This document shows, piece by piece, positions 44,937-46,232 of a stretch of 46,232 bases of DNA (its first letter is position 1; each line of letters starts with the position of its first letter). This DNA comes from Streptosporangiaceae bacterium (GTDB lineage: Bacteria > Actinomycetota > Actinomycetes > Streptosporangiales > Streptosporangiaceae): the NCBI GenBank assembly GCA_025964715.1, contig JAOPYH010000211.1, positions 1-46,232 on the forward strand. Reading direction: 5' to 3'. Position numbers and translations under genes: made by a program. The notes under the pieces were generated by a model. That model made no database searches and was not told the origin of the DNA. It saw nothing but the letters and a program-made list of their open reading frames with translations.

Positions 44937-45931
44937 AGCACGCCTCGGAACGGGTGGTTCTTCCACTGGTCGACGGACCGGATGTAGCCGAGTACGACGC
45001 TGGAGCCCTCAGCCCACCGGCCGAGCCGGCAGATCTCCGAGACCGGGGCGCCGTTCATGTAGGCGATCGTGGCCGCTCCGGCGCGGAGGCTGTGGGCGCT
45101 GTAGCCCTCGGGATTGGCCAGGCCAGCGAGCCGGGCGCGGCCCTGGAGCATCAGGTTGACGCCGTTGCCGGACATCGACTGGGCGATGCGGCCGTGCCGG
45201 TCGATCGAGCGGAACAGGCGGCCACGGTCCATGCCCCAGGCGCCGAGGGTCTCGTTCCAGCGGCTCACCGCCCGGACGGGGTCGGTGCCGGGGTAGGCGC
45301 CGTTGAGGACAGGGACGTCCATGCCCTTGCCGGCCTTGTCGGTCTTGGAGGACCGGATGCGGACCACCAGGCCCTCAGGGACCTCGCGGAGGTCGGTGAC
45401 GTTCAGGGCGACGAGCTCGGAGCGGCGGGCGAAGATGGCGATGCCGAGGGTGAGGATCGCGTGGTCGCGGGCGTCGATCAGTGTGCCGCCCTGACAGGTG
45501 TCGATCATCTTGCGGAGCGCGTCCACGATGACGGGCAGGGCCTTCTTGGTCCCGCCGTTGCCGTTCTGGGCTCGGTCGCGGCCGGCGGTCCGGAGGACGG
45601 CGTTCACCAGCTCGAGGTCTGGGGTGTTCGGGTGGCCGGCGACGCGGTGGCGGGTGCGGATGGCTGCGATGGCCTGCCGGCAGCTGGAGACGGTCAGTCC
45701 GCGCTCGACGAGCGTGTTGATGTAGTCGGCGAGTGTCTCTGGTGTGGCGGGCTGAACGAGCCGGCCCTCGGTCTCGCACCAGGAGGCGAAGTCTGCCCAC
45801 TGGCGGCGGTAGGCGGTGTTGGTGTTGTCCGCGACAGACCGGCGGATGCGTTCGAGAGTCGACTGACTCACCGCCCGGTCCGCCGTAGTGAGCGAGGACG
45901 CTCCGATGAGGTCCAGCTGGCTCGAAATCAA
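44933..45931 (-). CDS. Cre-like tyrosine recombinase
   Basis: A 332-aa protein (Cre is 343 aa). TTG 45931 is chosen because GGGGAGAGG lies about 5 nt upstream. The N-terminal core-binding domain follows Cre closely in pattern: WADFASWCETEGR against WAAWCKLNNR, PATPETLADYINTL against PAEPEDVRDYLLYL, ERGLTV against ARGLAV, and RHRVAG against LHRRSG. The catalytic set is visible: Arg in FARRSELVAL, Lys in SSKTDKAGKG, HSLRAGAAT (His and Arg), a GRW tryptophan, and the nucleophile in GYIRSVD, matching Cre's NYIRNLD. It ends at the GTGA start of the next gene. A 13-8-13 inverted repeat lies 21 bp upstream. Confidence 0.9.
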   Translation of the reverse strand: MISSQLDLIGASSLTTADRAVSQSTLERIRRSVADNTNTAYRRQWADFASWCETEGRLVQPATPETLADYINTLVERGLTVSSCRQAIAAIRTRHRVAGHPNTPDLELVNAVLRTAGRDRAQNGNGGTKKALPVIVDALRKMIDTCQGGTLIDARDHAILTLGIAIFARRSELVALNVTDLREVPEGLVVRIRSSKTDKAGKGMDVPVLNGAYPGTDPVRAVSRWNETLGAWGMDRGRLFRSIDRHGRIAQSMSGNGVNLMLQGRARLAGLANPEGYSAHSLRAGAATIAYMNGAPVSEICRLGRWAEGSSVVLGYIRSVDQWKNHPFRGVL

Positions 45932-45952
45932 GGGCCTCTCCCCTGGTCCATT

Positions 45953-45986
45953 CTGACTGGCAATAAGTTGGATTATTGCCAGTCAG
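45953..45986. other. loxP-like 13-8-13 inverted repeat
   Basis: CTGACTGGCAATA (45953-45965) and its exact complement TATTGCCAGTCAG (45974-45986) flank the asymmetric 8-bp spacer AGTTGGAT. The geometry equals loxP (34 bp). It lies directly upstream of the Cre-like gene. The arms differ in sequence from loxP, as expected for a separate Cre/lox family. An attP core of an ordinary integrase is the alternative. Confidence 0.75.
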
Positions 45987-46078
45987 ACGGCCAGATTGGG
46001 GGAGACGCGCCCGAAGGCGACTCAGAGTTCGACGATCGCCGAATGGCTTGTGTTCCGAAGCCGATTGGTGTAGGCGCG

Positions 46079-46232
46079 TCAGTCGTCGAGCGTGACGGTG
46101 CCGCCATGTCGGACCGTGTCAGCGCGCGCCGCGGCGAAGGGGTCGACCGGGACGCCCGGTGTTGCCGGCGCGGTGTTCGGTGCCGGCGGCTGCGGGAGCG
46201 GCTGTGCCGGTGCCGGCGCGGGAGCCGGCGGC
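46079..46232 (-). CDS. Partial Pro/Ala-rich gene, C-terminus only
   Basis: The last 50 codons of a leftward gene that runs off the right edge. The visible part is a Pro/Ala-rich tail (PAPAPAPAQPLPQPPAPN), then VDPFAAARADTVRHGGTVTLDD and the stop. Codon use and frame bias fit a real gene. The function cannot be judged from this end. About 90 nt of non-coding DNA separate it from the lox-like site. Confidence 0.6.
   Translation of the reverse strand, partial: PPAPAPAPAQPLPQPPAPNTAPATPGVPVDPFAAARADTVRHGGTVTLDD

Noticed and set aside
45953..45986. Interpreting the inverted repeat as a transcription terminator
   Set aside because: The arms are AT-balanced, there is no T-run, and the exact 13-8-13 geometry next to a Cre-like gene fits a recombination site far better.

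Overview
This window is a high-GC actinomycete phage genome or prophage, or part of one. It uses GTG and TTG starts, GGAGG-type ribosome sites, DUF2637 and DUF6879 genes, XRE/DUF5753 regulators, an Excalibur protein and an Rpf-like transglycosylase. The host looks like a Streptomyces- or Micromonospora-like actinomycete, but the sequence alone does not fix the genus. No tRNA, rRNA or CRISPR array was seen. Both ends are cut: the rightmost gene runs off the edge, and no replication gene lies inside the window.

Layout. (1) 1-1223: three small overlapping + strand genes ending in a terminator. (2) 1277-4553: a leftward transfer-like operon (small membrane protein, 316-aa protein, TraB/FtsK-like DNA translocase), followed by a tract of tandem 8-bp repeats. 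(3) 4668-4707: two overlapping divergent promoters with three TATTAG half-sites. (4) 4778-7697: a rightward operon with a DUF6879 protein, an XRE/DUF5753 regulator, a small basic protein and a DUF2637 membrane protein, ending at a bidirectional terminator (7715-7767). (5) 46232 down to 7995: one long leftward late region. In transcription order it holds a partial gene, a lox-like site, a Cre-like recombinase, a muralytic protein, small and large terminase, portal, head proteins with a MuF-like protein, an Excalibur protein and a sortase, protease/scaffold, major capsid protein between terminators, connectors, tail tube, tail chaperones, tape measure, minor tail proteins, polysaccharide-targeting tail proteins, holin candidates and endolysin. 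This is a long-tailed (siphovirus) plan.

How it fits together. The left third resembles the transfer/spread regions of actinomycete conjugative plasmids, and the rest is a complete virion and lysis module. The right end carries a Cre-type recombinase 21 bp downstream of a perfect 13-8-13 inverted repeat, the geometry of P1 loxP. The simplest hypothesis is a phage-plasmid (or plasmid-derived temperate phage) that uses a Cre/lox-like system to circularise or resolve its genome and carries a TraB-like translocase. Surface polysaccharide is targeted by an alginate-lyase-like (PL7) tail protein, a beta-helix protein with a 3D-like domain, and carbohydrate-binding modules. A class F-like sortase and an Excalibur protein inside the head operon are probable cargo genes.
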